Assembly (NCBI GenBank): GCA_905236195.1
Contig: CAJOOX010000049.1
Location: 1-6,352 of the forward strand
Source: an uncultured Bacteroidales bacterium
Lineage (GTDB): Bacteria > Bacteroidota > Bacteroidia > Bacteroidales > UBA3663
DNA length: 6,352 nt
Direction: 5' to 3'
Shown here: positions 5,797 to 6,352 of the stretch, piece by piece
Position numbering within the stretch: the stretch's first letter is position 1
Layout of the letters: every line of letters starts with the position of its first letter
Program-made: the position numbers and the translations under genes
Notes under the pieces: model-generated
The model's database searches: none
Told to the model about the DNA's origin: nothing
Seen by the model: only the letters and a program-made list of their open reading frames with translations

Positions 5797-6352
5797 TTGC
5801 GTCATCTACTCCTTCTTTCCATAGGAATGCTTTGCGCGGCTCCGGTTTTCGGCCAGAAATTTTCCAAACGGGTGCAGCAACGCCAAGAGGCCCGCAAGGC
5901 CAACTATTTCCATGGCGCCTCGTTCACATTCACCACAGGTTACAGCCACTCCTGGCTCTCCAAATCCGACTATACCCTTTCCACGACAAAGTTCGGCCGA
6001 AGCGCCGAAACCAAGAACACGCGTGATTCCTGGAATCTCGGGTTCATCTACGATCATGCCCTCTCCAGGAAGTGGGGCATCCAGACCGGTTTCTACTATA
6101 TGGAAAAGGGCGGCGAACTGTTCACCTACTATGACGGCAGTTTGGGCAACGGTCCAGTTTTGGTTGATAAAAACGCCGTTCATGCATCCTATCTGGAAAT
6201 TCAGGGGATGGCCCGCTATTTCTTCCCTCTCAACTATTACACCCGCATCAGCCTCAACGCCGGTTTTCATATCGGTTATGCCGTCAAGCAGGGCAGCTAT
6301 TTCTCGAAGTGGGACCTCGGCCCGCAGGTAGGCGTCGGGTTCGACTGGAAAC
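5797..6352 (+). CDS. Outer-membrane beta-barrel protein, N-terminal part (3' end beyond the window)
   Basis: The frame stays open to the right edge, so at least 185 residues are encoded. The start is probably the TTG at 5797, or the GTG one codon earlier (5794). Either gives a textbook signal peptide (RHLLLLSIGMLCAAPVFG, cut before Q20), whereas the first ATG (5827) would leave only a useless stub of it. After a short charged stretch (KFSKRVQQRQEARK) the mature part shows repeated amphipathic beta-strands: GASFTFTTGYSH (40-51), WNLGFIYDHAL (79-89), KWGIQTGFYYMEKGG (92-106), ASYLEIQGMARYFF (130-143), TRISLNAGFHIGYAV (149-163), and KWDLGPQVGVGFDW at the edge. The TGFYY.EKGG and YLEI pattern resembles the PorT-like/OMP_b-brl_2 outer-membrane barrel family of Bacteroidota. 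Specific cargo or role is unknown. A possible -7 element (TATCTTTT, 5771-5778) is one base off consensus and very near the start, so the promoter is uncertain. Confidence 0.82.
   Translation, partial: MRHLLLLSIGMLCAAPVFGQKFSKRVQQRQEARKANYFHGASFTFTTGYSHSWLSKSDYTLSTTKFGRSAETKNTRDSWNLGFIYDHALSRKWGIQTGFYYMEKGGELFTYYDGSLGNGPVLVDKNAVHASYLEIQGMARYFFPLNYYTRISLNAGFHIGYAVKQGSYFSKWDLGPQVGVGFDWK

Noticed and set aside
5806..6270. Minus-strand open frame of 154 codons at the right end
   Set aside because: It is antisense to the beta-barrel gene, which has a signal peptide and regular strands.
1..6352. CRISPR array, insertion sequence, phage or defence system
   Set aside because: I saw no regularly spaced repeats, transposase, integrase, terminal inverted repeats or known defence genes. 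The HTH protein alone is not enough to infer a prophage.

Overview
The window looks like ordinary chromosomal DNA from a member of the Bacteroidota, most likely the order Bacteroidales. The evidence is a DUF3078-type outer-membrane protein, a second outer-membrane beta-barrel protein, almost no Shine-Dalgarno sequences before the genes, and one promoter-like element matching the Bacteroidales -7 consensus TAnnTTTG. I cannot name a genus. I see no mobile element, CRISPR array, tRNA or rRNA.

Left part (1-4000, plus strand): a tightly packed run of four genes. It opens with the 3' end of an aspartate kinase (both C-terminal ACT domains). Then come lysA (diaminopimelate decarboxylase, last step of lysine synthesis), a secreted or outer-membrane DUF3078 protein, and a Crp/Fnr-family regulator. 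The gaps are 23, 13 and about 39 bases, so one transcript is likely. The first two genes are the first and last enzymes of the diaminopimelate/lysine route. The other two have no obvious link to lysine.

Middle (3966-5346): two minus-strand genes converge on the first cluster. plsC (1-acylglycerol-3-phosphate acyltransferase) is followed by an XRE-like helix-turn-helix protein, and the two overlap through a shared ATGA. Both clusters end in one symmetrical 13-bp hairpin with T-runs on both sides. The stop codons of the two convergent genes lie inside its stem.

Right part (5310-6352): an AT-rich divergent promoter region leads left to plsC and right to a 66-residue protein with two membrane segments. 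An 18-bp hairpin with a GTGA loop follows that small gene. Beyond it, a beta-barrel outer-membrane protein gene with a signal peptide runs off the right edge. Its likely start is GTG or TTG rather than ATG, and it has no stop in the window, so a simple ORF list misses it.

I found no convincing new biological system. The items most worth a second look are the small-protein locus with its palindrome and hairpin, the plsC-HTH coupling, and the Crp/Fnr regulator with a palindrome at its start codon.
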